This document shows, one piece after another, positions 44,115-53,012 of a stretch of DNA of 64,000 bases. The DNA lies in NCBI RefSeq assembly GCF_947496995.1, contig NZ_CANMFD010000002.1, positions 434,001 through 498,000 on the forward strand. Reading direction: 5' to 3'. The position numbers and the translations under genes are program-made. The notes beneath the pieces were generated by a model, which saw only the letters and a list, made by a program, of their open reading frames with translations, was not told where the DNA came from and did no database searches. The stretch's first letter is position 1; each line of letters opens with the position of its first letter. This DNA comes from an uncultured Roseibium sp. Its GTDB lineage: Bacteria; Pseudomonadota; Alphaproteobacteria; Rhizobiales; Stappiaceae.

Positions 44115-45656
44115 ATGTTCAAACGAATGATCGCCGTGCTGGCAATCGTGATTGCAGGAACGGCCCCGGCACTGGCCAAGCGCGTTGCCCTGGTTATCGG
44201 CAATGGCGCTTACGAGCATACAGTACAACTGCCCAATCCGGCCAACGACGCCGAGACGATGGCGACCAAGCTGCGCGGTCTCGGATTTGAGGTCGTCGCG
44301 GGTCAGGACCAGACCTACAGCGACATGCGCCGGACCGTCATGGAGTTCGCCAAGAAAGCCTACGGCGCCGAAATCGCCCTGCTGTTTTACGCCGGACACG
44401 GCATGCAGATCGCCGGGCAGAACCTGCTGGTTCCGATCGACGCGAAAATCGAAGACGAAACGTCTCTCGATTTCGAAACGATTTCGGTCGACTTCATCCT
44501 GCGGCAGATGTCCAAGGACGTGAAAGTGCAGATGGTGTTCCTGGATGCCTGCCGCGACAATCCGCTGGCACGGACACTGGCCCGCCGCATGGGTCCCAGC
44601 CGTTCGGGCAACGTCGGTGCAGGCCTTGCTGAGATCAAGGTGCAGGAAACCGGCGGCGAAGGCTCCGTTATTGCGTTCGCCACCAGCCCGGGCGATGTCG
44701 CCCTTGACGGCGACGGCGCCAATTCTCCGTTCACGTCCGCCCTCATCCGGCATATCGATACACCGAACGTCTCGATCCAGACCGTGATGACCCGCGTGAC
44801 CGGTGACGTCTTTGACGAAACGGAAAAGCGCCAGCGTCCCTGGGTGAACGCGTCCCTCATTGGTGAGGTATTCCTGAACAAGCAAGCGGTCGCCGCCGCA
44901 CCGACGACCGAAGTCGCTTCGCTCGGCACCACCGCAACTACAGCTCCCGCTGTCAATCAGGCTGCTGTCAATACGGCCACTCAGTCCACGATCTCCTGGG
45001 AACGGGAAAAGCTGGTCTGGGAGACGGTAAAAGACAGCAACAATGTCGCCGATTACAAGTCCTACCTGGAAACGTATCCGAACGGCACGTTCGCAGGTTT
45101 CGCACGTAACTCGATCAAGCGTCTTGAAAGCCAGTCGCAGGTAGCTTCGCTGAACCCGTCTGCACCGGCCGGAACTGCTCCGCAGGCCGGGACCGGCATC
45201 GTGGCCGGTCTGCCGGATCCGCAAAAAGCGGTTCCAGGTACCCAGGCTACCGAAGCCAGCCTTGGCTGGAACCGGACCGCTCGTCGGGAAGTCCAGGCCC
45301 GCCTGAACCTTTCCGGTAACAACGTCGGCAATCCCGACGGAGCCTTCGGTCCGAAGACCCGTGCCGGTATCGCCGCCTGGCAGACCACGAACGGCATCGT
45401 CCCGACGGGCTACTTCACGGCTGCCCAATATGCGTTGCTGACCACCCAGACCGCGGTCCAGTACACAGCCTATGCGGCTGAAGTGCAGCGCAAGCAGCAG
45501 GCAGCCCAGGCATCCCGCAGCGCAACGAGCACACGGCGCACATCTAACACCAAGAATACCCGTGCGAAAAACAACGGTGGATCGATGAACCCGGCCGGAG
45601 CGGCCTTCCTCGGCGGTGTCGTCGGCGGCATTATCGGTGGCGCCATCGGACGCTGA
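44115..45656 (+). CDS. Exported caspase-like (peptidase C14) protein with peptidoglycan-binding domain
   Basis: A 513-residue protein. Residues 1-21 are a signal peptide ending APALA. Residues 22-255 are a caspase-like domain: RVALVIGNGAYEHTVQLPNP, catalytic His95 in YAGHGMQ and catalytic Cys146 in FLDACRDNP. A low-complexity linker and a YPNGTFAGFA segment follow, then a peptidoglycan-binding domain (about 385-445: RREVQARLNLSG, then GAFGPKTRAGIAAWQ). The end is a basic tail plus a glycine zipper (GGVVGGIIGGAIG). GAGAGGACAGGAC precedes the ATG. It should act in the periplasm, held at the cell wall; the substrates of such bacterial orthocaspases are unknown. Confidence 0.88.
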   Translation: MFKRMIAVLAIVIAGTAPALAKRVALVIGNGAYEHTVQLPNPANDAETMATKLRGLGFEVVAGQDQTYSDMRRTVMEFAKKAYGAEIALLFYAGHGMQIAGQNLLVPIDAKIEDETSLDFETISVDFILRQMSKDVKVQMVFLDACRDNPLARTLARRMGPSRSGNVGAGLAEIKVQETGGEGSVIAFATSPGDVALDGDGANSPFTSALIRHIDTPNVSIQTVMTRVTGDVFDETEKRQRPWVNASLIGEVFLNKQAVAAAPTTEVASLGTTATTAPAVNQAAVNTATQSTISWEREKLVWETVKDSNNVADYKSYLETYPNGTFAGFARNSIKRLESQSQVASLNPSAPAGTAPQAGTGIVAGLPDPQKAVPGTQATEASLGWNRTARREVQARLNLSGNNVGNPDGAFGPKTRAGIAAWQTTNGIVPTGYFTAAQYALLTTQTAVQYTAYAAEVQRKQQAAQASRSATSTRRTSNTKNTRAKNNGGSMNPAGAAFLGGVVGGIIGGAIGR

Positions 45657-45679
45657 GGCGAACCGAATGCAAGAACCAG

Positions 45680-45711
45680 AAAGCCCGGCACATCGCCGGG
45701 CTTTTCATTTT
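45680..45711 (+). terminator. Intrinsic terminator of the caspase-like gene
   Basis: AAAGCCCGGC-ACATC-GCCGGGCTTT forms a ten-pair stem followed by a T-rich tail (TTCATTTTTT), 24 bp after the stop codon. Confidence 0.88.
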
Positions 45712-45762
45712 TTGAAGGTCCTGCGCTGTTTACAAGTTAGGGCAGCGTCCAGACGAAACCCG

Positions 45763-46185
45763 TCAGTCCAGTTTCAGACTCACTCTTTTTATTCTGGAGG
45801 ATCTTGCTTCGTCCAGAATTCGCACGACGGTCTGAAAACCGGTTCCACCTGCCGGCACAAGAATCGCCCCCTCCGCGCCAAGGCTGGCCAGTCTGTCCAG
45901 TTCCTCGGCCAGTTGATCCAGCTCCAGCTCCAGCCCGTTGACGTTGAGCCTTATTGTCCCCGTCTCCGATTGCGGACGCGCAACAATCAGCACAGAGGGC
46001 GCAGTTGCTGAGGCCTGCGGGACGGTTTCGCCGGTCCTTGTGCCACCGAGAGAAACCTCCAGCGGTCGCCATATGCCAAAAGTTGACGAGAGAAGAAAAA
46101 ACATCACAAGAATGAAAATCACATCGATCAGCGGCGTCAGAGGAATGCGTCTGCGTTTTACAAGCGGTGTCCGGATTGAAATCAT
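45763..46185 (-). CDS. ExbD/TolR-family protein 1 (with channel aspartate)
   Basis: A 140-residue single-span protein. The membrane helix carries the conserved motif PLTPLIDVIFILVMFFLL with Asp21, the protonatable residue of ExbD/TolR/MotB-type motors. The periplasmic part (about 60-140) has the ExbD fold. I use the ATG at 46185, which opens directly in front of the basic stretch and membrane helix; the frame extends to 46329 without resemblance to the family. It is divergent from two small secreted-protein genes and then exbB, and is the only ExbD here with the acidic residue. Confidence 0.85.
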   Translation of the reverse strand: MISIRTPLVKRRRIPLTPLIDVIFILVMFFLLSSTFGIWRPLEVSLGGTRTGETVPQASATAPSVLIVARPQSETGTIRLNVNGLELELDQLAEELDRLASLGAEGAILVPAGGTGFQTVVRILDEARSSRIKRVSLKLD

Positions 46186-46373
46186 CTGCTCGACCTTTGC
46201 GATGCATTTCCGCAAGGCGACGTCACCCCACAGCCGCCCAGTTTGCCCTTGCTGCAATCTTCCCGTCAACTTATCCGCCAGCGGATGATGGCGGTATACC
46301 TCAAAGGGAAATTGACCGTTGGATTGCATTTCCTTAGCGTGATTGACGGGAAGAAAATCAGGTCAGCTTGAAT

Positions 46374-46826
46374 ATGCGGGAACCGCTGTTGAACAGACGC
46401 ACCAAGGATCGGGGAAACAGGTTGAAAACCGTTGTCGGCGGGGTGTTTGCCGGAGCTTTACTGGCGTTTCCAAACGTTGCTGAAGCCGGCCTTCGGGTCT
46501 GCAACGGGTCCGTTGACCTTGTGAATGTCGCCATCGGCTACGAAACTGAAGAAGGTGTGCGGACGGAAGGCTGGTGGACCATCACTTCAAACGCCTGCAG
46601 CCAGATTCTCCAGGAGGCGCTTACAGCCAAGCGTTACTATCTTCATGTCGCTGACGGTTTCAGCGAAAGCCGGCTGGGCGGTGACATTACCCTTTGCATT
46701 CGGGAAGAAAAATTCGTTTTGTATGACGGAGATCAATGCTGGCAGCGGGGGCTGATCGAAGCGGACTTTTTCCAGATCGAGACCGAGGGAGCGCAAGACT
46801 GGACCGTGCTCCTGTCCTATGACTGA
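46374..46826 (+). CDS. DUF1036-family exported protein
   Basis: A 150-residue protein with a basic N-terminus, a signal peptide (VVGGVFAGALLAFPNVAEA) and a DUF1036 domain, recognised by LRVCNGSVDLVNVAIGYE, EGWWTITSNAC and ADGFSESRLGGD. The ATG at 46374 is preferred over a TTG two codons upstream. DUF1036 proteins are small secreted proteins of unknown function, common in alphaproteobacteria. It shares a short spacing with the next gene and with exbB on the same strand. Confidence 0.82.
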   Translation: MREPLLNRRTKDRGNRLKTVVGGVFAGALLAFPNVAEAGLRVCNGSVDLVNVAIGYETEEGVRTEGWWTITSNACSQILQEALTAKRYYLHVADGFSESRLGGDITLCIREEKFVLYDGDQCWQRGLIEADFFQIETEGAQDWTVLLSYD

Positions 46827-46896
46827 TTCCGGCGGCCAGACGCTGGCTTTCGCCGACGTATTCATTCGGTTCAAGGCAACTATTCGGGGGAACCAC

Positions 46897-47328
46897 ATGC
46901 ATTTTTCAACACGGTTTGTTCTGGCAGGATTTCTGAGCGCCGCTTTTGCGGCTTCCACCTTGGCCCAGGAAGTGACCGGCCAGATAGGCCTTGAGCTCAA
47001 CCATGTTCAAGCTACCCAGGACGGTGGCTGCCGCCTGTCGATCATTGCTACCAACGGCCTGCAGCGTCCCATAGACCAGCTTGGCCTGGAGATGGTCGCC
47101 TTCAATACCGATGGTCTGGTGGACCAGTTCCTGCGTCTCGATTTTTCCCGGATTTCAGCAGGCAAAACCAAGGTTCTGCAGTTCGACCTCGCCGGCAAGT
47201 CCTGTGAAAGCCTGTCCCGTCTGCACATCAACGATGTCCTCAATTGCGTCCCTCCGGCCATAACCGACGTTTACTGTCCCGATCTTCTCGATCTGAAGAA
47301 CCGCACGCCGATTGAATTCGGGGACTGA
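46897..47328 (+). CDS. Exported protein of unknown function
   Basis: A 143-residue protein with a signal peptide (FVLAGFLSAAFAASTLAQ, cleavage near residue 21) and four Cys residues in the mature part, which could form two disulfides. The region LSIIATNGLQRPIDQLGLEM resembles a small beta-sandwich. The ATG at 46897 follows CGGGGGAACCAC. It lies 70 bp after the DUF1036 gene and 51 bp before exbB, so the three genes probably form one transcript. Its pairing with the motor genes suggests a periplasmic accessory part. No family recognised. Confidence 0.72.
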   Translation: MHFSTRFVLAGFLSAAFAASTLAQEVTGQIGLELNHVQATQDGGCRLSIIATNGLQRPIDQLGLEMVAFNTDGLVDQFLRLDFSRISAGKTKVLQFDLAGKSCESLSRLHINDVLNCVPPAITDVYCPDLLDLKNRTPIEFGD

Positions 47329-47379
47329 GCCCGGAAATGGAACGTCCCGCGTCCGGGCGAATAAGGAAATATCGGTTGC

Positions 47380-48063
47380 ATGGTTGAGACATCTTCCTCT
47401 TTGCTGGAACTCGGAGGCCCGGTTGTCCTCATTCTGCTGGGAATTTCCGTTGCAGCACTCGCGGTTATATTCGCAAAGGTTTTCCAGTTCTCGAGCGCCC
47501 GTGTGGGGCGTCACGGCCAGGTGCGACGCGCCGTCGCCCAGTGGCGTGCGGGCGAGCGCAGCAAGGCCTCCCAGAACCTCCTCAAGGACCGTTCCCTTTC
47601 CGCCGCTCTTGTCCGCAATGCCATGGACGCCATCCAGATGCTGGATCAGCAGAGCTTGTCCTCCCAGGAGCGTGACATCAGGGAAGAGCGCCTGAGAGAA
47701 GAGATTTCCGCACGCGCGGCGGACCGGCTGTTCGGTCTGGCAAGCTGGTTGAAAGCCCTGGACTTGGTCACCCAGATCTCGCCCTTGCTCGGCCTTTTCG
47801 GCACTGTTCTCGGCATGATCGAAACATTTCAGACACTGCAGGAATCCGGCGCCGCAGCTAATCCGGCCACTCTTGCTGGCGGCATATGGGTTGCGCTGCT
47901 CACCACCGCCTGCGGCCTTGCCGTCGCCATACCGGTGTCGGTGGCCGTGACCTGGTTCGAGGCCCGTCTGGAAAAGGAACGGGCCGCAATCGAAGTGTTG
48001 CTGACGGGCGTGTTTACCGCCGGATCCGCAAGCACACTCAATCCGGACCCTGCAGCTTCCTGA
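47380..48063 (+). CDS. ExbB/TolQ/MotA-family proton-channel protein
   Basis: A 227-residue inner-membrane protein with three hydrophobic segments. The family core is [24 protein letters not shown] and [28 protein letters not shown], the two helices that form the proton path with ExbD. The N-terminal segment is [35 protein letters not shown] lies before the ATG. It is convergent with the TonB-like gene, 11 bp apart. It would pair with the ExbD-like proteins at 45763 and 49862. Confidence 0.88.
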   Translation: MVETSSSLLELGGPVVLILLGISVAALAVIFAKVFQFSSARVGRHGQVRRAVAQWRAGERSKASQNLLKDRSLSAALVRNAMDAIQMLDQQSLSSQERDIREERLREEISARAADRLFGLASWLKALDLVTQISPLLGLFGTVLGMIETFQTLQESGAAANPATLAGGIWVALLTTACGLAVAIPVSVAVTWFEARLEKERAAIEVLLTGVFTAGSASTLNPDPAAS

Positions 48064-48074
48064 CGAATTTCGGT

Positions 48075-49865
48075 TTAACGAGACACCTTGAACGCGGTCA
48101 GCGAATAGACCCCCGGTGCCGCAAGAACGTCTGAGATCCGCCCGGCGGGAAGGCTTCCGAACCGCGCCGGTTGACTGGCCTCCGGTCGGTTCCAGATGGC
48201 GAGCACCAGCGCTGTCTCGCTGTCCTCTCCGGACAGAAGCGTGACAGGAACCGAAAAGCGCCACGCACCGGCCGTCAGCGTATTTGACGCCGGAAGAATA
48301 TAATCCCGGCCGTCGTGAATCTGTCCGCCATCGTCGATGAGGTAGAGTTCCGGCGACCCCATGCCGTTCAAGGGAACGCCCGCCGCTTCCGCTGCGGCGA
48401 TCCTGTCCAGCGGCAAGTCCCTCTGAACCAGACCGGAGACATGCGTTCCGCTTGGAACGATTGTCCTGTCGAGTTCGACCAGTCCCGCCGCTTCCACCCC
48501 ATCCGACAAACCAAGGGCATCCAGAAGCGCGCATTGCTCGCGGGTTACCAGGCGAACCTCGATTTTCGCCTCATAGCCCTGATCGGCTGCAAAGCGCTGA
48601 TCGAAGACGGCGAACGGTGCAATGCCCGCGCCATAGGCAGTGACCGCCGCGCTGTCCGCACCGGCAGACATGACTGTCAGGTGGGCACACTCGCCGGGAT
48701 CGTAGCTGGCGACATAACCGGACACTTTTGCAAGCGGATCAATGCTGGCAACCTCGACCGGCGCAACGCCCTGTGCCGGGTCCGATGTCTGCGGCGCTAC
48801 GGGCAGCGTGGACGTTTCGGGCCTGGATGGTGCAATCGCCGTCACCTCCTCCTCCGTCGGTCGCAGGGAAGCGACTTTCTGCTCGACCGGCCTGACCGCC
48901 TGAACCGTTCCACTTTCGACCTGAACAACGCCGGAAGAAGCCCCGACGTTGCTGATGGCCGTCGCACCTGTCGCGGCAACAGCCGTTGCAGTGACCGGTC
49001 TGGGTGCCGCAGGCACGTCATTGGGTTGCTGCTTTACGGCGACCGCTGCCGTTCCCCCGGTCACGACTGACGAGGACGATGCCGGGGTGACTGCCACTAT
49101 CTCCTGCGCCGGACTGACAGCGAACTCCTGCTGAGCCGGGGCTGGTGGCCGGATGTCCGGCGGCGCGACGGAAAGCGGAACAGTTGTTTGCGTTTCTTCG
49201 ACACCTCCGGTTTCCTGACCTGTTATCGGCCTGAGGGGCGAAACAGCAGGCGTTACAGGTGCAACGCCTGGCTGACTGATCGGAGCCGTGGCCGGGGCCT
49301 GAACAGCGCTCACGACGGGACTTGGCTTGAGGTTTGTGACCGGTTGAACAGAGGCTACTGTCTGCTTGACGGGAGAAACAGCAAGGTTCTTCGGCTGCTG
49401 CACCGGCGTGACCGGCGCTGCACTCACCGGGGTTCCCGAGGGCTTCAGCGCCGCCGCAGCCTCGGAAACCTGAACGTTGGCAGGGTTCGGTATATCCGGC
49501 CGGGACGCAGCGTCCGAGGTCGTCGGCTGCAAGGGATTTTCCTGCACAGGGCGGGTCGCAACAGCTGTTTGCGGAACAACCGGCTGGAGCGATTCTGAAG
49601 GGGAAATGGCCGGCGCCGCGGATGGAACTGCCGTTTGGGTCGGAACGCTCTCGATCGCCTGCACAGGTGCAAACGTCAGTCCGCCGCTGTCGATGATGAC
49701 TTCGGTTTCATGTAGCGGTGCCGGATCATCCGGCAGGAAAGACATATCCGGCAGACCATAGATCAGCACCGAGATATGGATGGCAACCGACGTTCCAAGA
49801 ACTGCCGGCCACAAGAAACCCGGAATTTCCCATTGGCCGTCCTGATTGTAGAGCGCCGAACTCAC
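48075..49865 (-). CDS. TonB-like single-span protein with PpkA-type C-terminal domain
   Basis: A 596-residue protein. Residues 17-38 are one membrane helix with S26-x3-H30 (SVAIH), the Ser/His spacing of the TonB helix that contacts ExbBD. Residues 50-375 are a long Pro/Ala/Val/Gln-rich linker. The last 215 residues are not a TonB C-domain; instead they match the C-terminal domain of the PpkA kinase encoded two genes upstream: DQGYEAKIEVRLVTREQC versus SQGFEAKIQVNLVTDAQC, then LDRTIVPSGTHVSGLV versus MQRTVIPNGENMAGRI. The Cys pair has the same 52-residue spacing in both (393/445 and 456/508). The GTG start overlaps the ExbD-2 stop as GTGA. Confidence 0.8.
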   Translation of the reverse strand: MSSALYNQDGQWEIPGFLWPAVLGTSVAIHISVLIYGLPDMSFLPDDPAPLHETEVIIDSGGLTFAPVQAIESVPTQTAVPSAAPAISPSESLQPVVPQTAVATRPVQENPLQPTTSDAASRPDIPNPANVQVSEAAAALKPSGTPVSAAPVTPVQQPKNLAVSPVKQTVASVQPVTNLKPSPVVSAVQAPATAPISQPGVAPVTPAVSPLRPITGQETGGVEETQTTVPLSVAPPDIRPPAPAQQEFAVSPAQEIVAVTPASSSSVVTGGTAAVAVKQQPNDVPAAPRPVTATAVAATGATAISNVGASSGVVQVESGTVQAVRPVEQKVASLRPTEEEVTAIAPSRPETSTLPVAPQTSDPAQGVAPVEVASIDPLAKVSGYVASYDPGECAHLTVMSAGADSAAVTAYGAGIAPFAVFDQRFAADQGYEAKIEVRLVTREQCALLDALGLSDGVEAAGLVELDRTIVPSGTHVSGLVQRDLPLDRIAAAEAAGVPLNGMGSPELYLIDDGGQIHDGRDYILPASNTLTAGAWRFSVPVTLLSGEDSETALVLAIWNRPEASQPARFGSLPAGRISDVLAAPGVYSLTAFKVSR

Positions 49866-50284
49866 GGCCCATCCGCCTCGACCGTAACCAGAGTAAGTTG
49901 GGTGATCCCGTTGGCCCTGAGCGTGTTCGCGAGAGCGGCGACCGCCTCCATTCTGGTGCGCTTGTCGACCTGGACAGCCAGTTTGTCCGTCTCCTCGGAG
50001 GCTTTCGCAACGAACGCATCAAGTTGAGCGGTGTCCAGTCGTTCGCCTTCAAACCACACCTCCCCGGTTCGCGCCAGAACGAGGCTGCCCTGAATGCTGC
50101 CGTTTCCAGCCCCCGAGGTGGTTTCCGCCCAGGCAAAGTCCTCCGGAAGCGTCGGCTTCAGGGTTCCGGCGACCAGAAGAAACACTAGCAGCAGAAAAAC
50201 CACATTGATCAGCGCCAGCGAACTGTCGGCTGACCGGTGAGCCATAGCCTGAGGCAGATGGATGGGTTTCGTATACCGCTTCAT
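49862..50284 (-). CDS. ExbD/TolR-family protein 2 lacking the channel aspartate
   Basis: A 140-residue single-span ExbD-type protein. The membrane helix reads SLALINVVFLLLVFLLVAG, so the position of the otherwise invariant Asp is Asn27. The periplasmic part is of normal ExbD length. It lies 32 bp after ppkA and is coupled to the TonB-like gene by a GTGA overlap. It may form a mixed dimer with ExbD-1, or be a structural subunit that does not conduct protons. Confidence 0.82.
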   Translation of the reverse strand: MKRYTKPIHLPQAMAHRSADSSLALINVVFLLLVFLLVAGTLKPTLPEDFAWAETTSGAGNGSIQGSLVLARTGEVWFEGERLDTAQLDAFVAKASEETDKLAVQVDKRTRMEAVAALANTLRANGITQLTLVTVEADGP

Positions 50285-50316
50285 CTCACGACCGTATCAC
50301 GTTCACCCGCCCCTGT

Positions 50317-52248
50317 TCACGGTACGACCTTGATCGTCGTTGCTGTTGCCCGCAGGACGGCACTGTCCTGCGACAGACCTTCAAAGAACGGCTTTGCCTG
50401 TTTTTCAGTCCGGCTTTTGAGGGTTGAAACGATATCCGGCCCGACCATGGCGATGACCAGTCCGGTTTCCTCCGACGAGGTCGTGAGGCTGAGAGGAACC
50501 ACGAAGCCCGCACCGCCATCATCCGTCTGGATAAAGGGTGACAGATTGGCGACTTCGCCGTTGCTGGAAACATAGAGCAGACCGAGTTCTCCGGTTGCCG
50601 GATCGTATCCGGAGATCCGCCCGGCCATGTTTTCACCATTGGGTATGACGGTGCGCTGCATATCCAGATAGAGTTTTGTCTTCGCGCCTCCCTGAGGTGT
50701 CGCTCTCAGGAATGCGATCGCTGGGCATTGCGCGTCAGTGACCAGATTGACCTGGATCTTTGCCTCGAACCCCTGGCTCTGGGTGAAATCGCTGTCAAAA
50801 CTTATGAACGGTGGTGTACGCGATGCAAATCCCTCGATTTGCGCCGACCGACTGGCGATCTCCACCGGCTGAAGATACATGCAGTCACCGGCCTGATATC
50901 CGCGGACGAAATTGCGAATGCGATCTTCCGGTTTCACGGCTTCCGGGAAAACGGCCTCCGGAGTTTCCTCCTTCACCGGAATGTCCGGCGGCGCGATGCT
51001 GGTCAGTTGCTCGCCAGTTTCCTGCGGTTGCTGGTTGCCCCCTGGGGCCGGTGTTGCAACGTCCGGCGTCTCCACAACCGGCTTGGCGGGAAGTGCCGCA
51101 ACGGCGGGATTTTCCGTGCCGGATCCCGTCTGATCTTTATCGGCTTCTGGTGCTGCAGTGCTTGGCCGGACCGGAGCCGAGGGTGCGTTTTCGCGCGGAG
51201 CTGCCACCAGAACCGGCTTGTCTTCCAGATCGGGCACCGTCTGACCTGCAAGGAAATAGACCCCACCGGCACCGAGCCCGGCAAATCCCAGCAGAGACGC
51301 GGCGATGAGGATACGGCGGCCCCATCTGACCGGGGGCGGGCTTTCGTCTAGGGCGGACTGTTCCGGCGGCGGGCCTGAAGGCCGGATAATCGTCGCCTCC
51401 TGAACGCGCCGCGTCATCGGCGCCCCCATCGTCCACTCGGCGATTTCAGCCATGGAGGCCGGCCGGTTGGCGGGATCGGGCTGCAGCATCGCTTCCAGAA
51501 GCGGGCGAAAGCGGATGTCGATCCCGTCAAGCGCGGGCAACTGCCGGCGCTTTTCGACAATCTGCACCTGGGTGCCCCCCATGTCGATATGCTTGCCGGT
51601 CAGCGCCTCGGCAAGAACGAGACCGAGCGAATAGATGTCGCTGCGCGGTGTGACCTTGCCGTCGAAGATACCGACCTGCTCGGGCGAGACGTAATTCACC
51701 TTGCCGGCAAAACCGTCGCCGATAATCGTCGGGCCACCGGTATTCGACCTGGAAATACCGAAGTCGATGATCTTGGCCTGACCGACATCGCCGTTTTGAA
51801 GGATGATGTTGTCCGGCGACAGGTCGCGGTGGATGACTTCCCGGTCGTGAACGGCCTGAAGCGCCGACGCGACCCGCTGGAGAAGACGATAGACGGCCTC
51901 CGGTTCCAAAGGTCCGGCTTCAATCCGCTTGCTCAGGGAGGGACCGGCGACGAATTCCATGGCCAGATAATAGATGCCGAGTGTCGGCTCCTTGGCGAAG
52001 ACAAAATACTGGGTCAGCGCATCGTGTTTCAGTTTCCGCAGGATCTTGGCTTCGCGCTTGAACAGATCGAGAATCATCGGGTCCCTGGCGAAACTTGCCA
52101 GAAGCACCTTGATGGCGACCGGGTCGCCGCTTTCCACATCCCTTGCCCGGTAGACAGTTCCGATGCCGCCGTCGGCGATATGCTCCTCAATCTCATAAAG
52201 ATTGTTGAGCCGCGTTCCTTTCGGCAGCAGGTTTTGAGCTGGGCTCAT
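50317..52248 (-). CDS. ppkA: PpkA-type Ser/Thr protein kinase of the T6SS
   Basis: A 643-residue membrane-anchored Hanks-type kinase. Kinase domain at about 18-275: GGIGTVY glycine loop, Lys47 in VAIK, HRDLSPDN (Asp142) and DFG (Asp162). One membrane helix at 312-334 (RILIAASLLGFAGLGAGGVYFL). The extracytoplasmic part has a Pro/Ala-rich linker and, from about 443, a domain shared with the TonB-like protein at 48075. In T6SS such kinases phosphorylate the FHA protein or TssL and activate firing. TGATG couples it to pppA. Confidence 0.9.
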   Translation of the reverse strand: MSPAQNLLPKGTRLNNLYEIEEHIADGGIGTVYRARDVESGDPVAIKVLLASFARDPMILDLFKREAKILRKLKHDALTQYFVFAKEPTLGIYYLAMEFVAGPSLSKRIEAGPLEPEAVYRLLQRVASALQAVHDREVIHRDLSPDNIILQNGDVGQAKIIDFGISRSNTGGPTIIGDGFAGKVNYVSPEQVGIFDGKVTPRSDIYSLGLVLAEALTGKHIDMGGTQVQIVEKRRQLPALDGIDIRFRPLLEAMLQPDPANRPASMAEIAEWTMGAPMTRRVQEATIIRPSGPPPEQSALDESPPPVRWGRRILIAASLLGFAGLGAGGVYFLAGQTVPDLEDKPVLVAAPRENAPSAPVRPSTAAPEADKDQTGSGTENPAVAALPAKPVVETPDVATPAPGGNQQPQETGEQLTSIAPPDIPVKEETPEAVFPEAVKPEDRIRNFVRGYQAGDCMYLQPVEIASRSAQIEGFASRTPPFISFDSDFTQSQGFEAKIQVNLVTDAQCPAIAFLRATPQGGAKTKLYLDMQRTVIPNGENMAGRISGYDPATGELGLLYVSSNGEVANLSPFIQTDDGGAGFVVPLSLTTSSEETGLVIAMVGPDIVSTLKSRTEKQAKPFFEGLSQDSAVLRATATTIKVVP

Positions 52249-53012
52249 CAGTCGGTAGCTCCTTCAGCCGCAGACATGCGGTCAATATCCACGATCACCA
52301 CGGTCACGTTGTCCGAACCGCCACCGTCGAGCGCTCCCTTGATCAGGCATTGCGCCGCCGCGTTCGGGGCGCCGTTCATCAGGAAAGTGCCGATCACGGA
52401 ATCATCCAGATGCCCGGTCAGTCCATCCGAGCATAACAAAAACCGGTCCCCGGGCAGGAGATTGCCGGACACCATCTCCAGCTCCAGATCCAGACCGGAC
52501 CCGATCGCCCGGGTGATGACGTGGCGCCGTGCGAAATTTCTCGCTTCTTCTTCGGTCAGGACATTCTGGTCAACCAGTTCCTGGGCTTCGGTATGATCCG
52601 TCGTCACCTGCTCGAGCTGGCCGTTGCGGAACCGGTAAACTCGGCTGTCACCCGCCCAGATACAGGCGAAGTTGGAATCGTAGGTCAAAAGCGCGGCGAT
52701 GGTCGTTCCCATCTGACCGCCGTTCGCCCTGGCGGCGGCATTCTCAATCCGGTCCTTCGCGGCGATCATGCGGCCTTCGAATTGTTCAAGCAACTCTTCG
52801 GCGCTTCGCGGCTGGGTGATATTGAAAAGCGCCTCCTTGACCAGCCCGGAAGCAATTGCTCCGCCGCTCATCCCCCCCGCCCCGTCCATGACGGCGAAAA
52901 CACCCTTGCCTTCATCAACGAAATAGGTGTCCTGGTTTTCTTCCCGCACCCGGCCCGTATGGGTGACCCCGACCGCATATCCGCGAAGGGCTTCCTGTAA
53001 TTTCCCGATCAT
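52248..53012 (-). CDS. pppA: PppA-type PP2C protein phosphatase of the T6SS
   Basis: A 254-residue PP2C/PPM phosphatase that reverses PpkA phosphorylation. Motifs: VREENQDTYFVDE, FAVMDGAGGMSGGAIAS, IWAGDSRVYRFRNG, LCSDGLTGHL and GGSDNVTVVIVD, together supplying the metal-binding Asp residues. It is coupled to tagF upstream (ATGA, 53009-53012) and to ppkA downstream (TGATG). Confidence 0.92.
   Translation of the reverse strand: MIGKLQEALRGYAVGVTHTGRVREENQDTYFVDEGKGVFAVMDGAGGMSGGAIASGLVKEALFNITQPRSAEELLEQFEGRMIAAKDRIENAAARANGGQMGTTIAALLTYDSNFACIWAGDSRVYRFRNGQLEQVTTDHTEAQELVDQNVLTEEEARNFARRHVITRAIGSGLDLELEMVSGNLLPGDRFLLCSDGLTGHLDDSVIGTFLMNGAPNAAAQCLIKGALDGGGSDNVTVVIVDIDRMSAAEGATD

Noticed and set aside
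48075..49865. Calling the 596-residue protein a true TonB
   Set aside because: The helix and Pro-rich linker fit TonB, but the C-terminal domain is of the PpkA type and no receptor gene is nearby; described as TonB-like.
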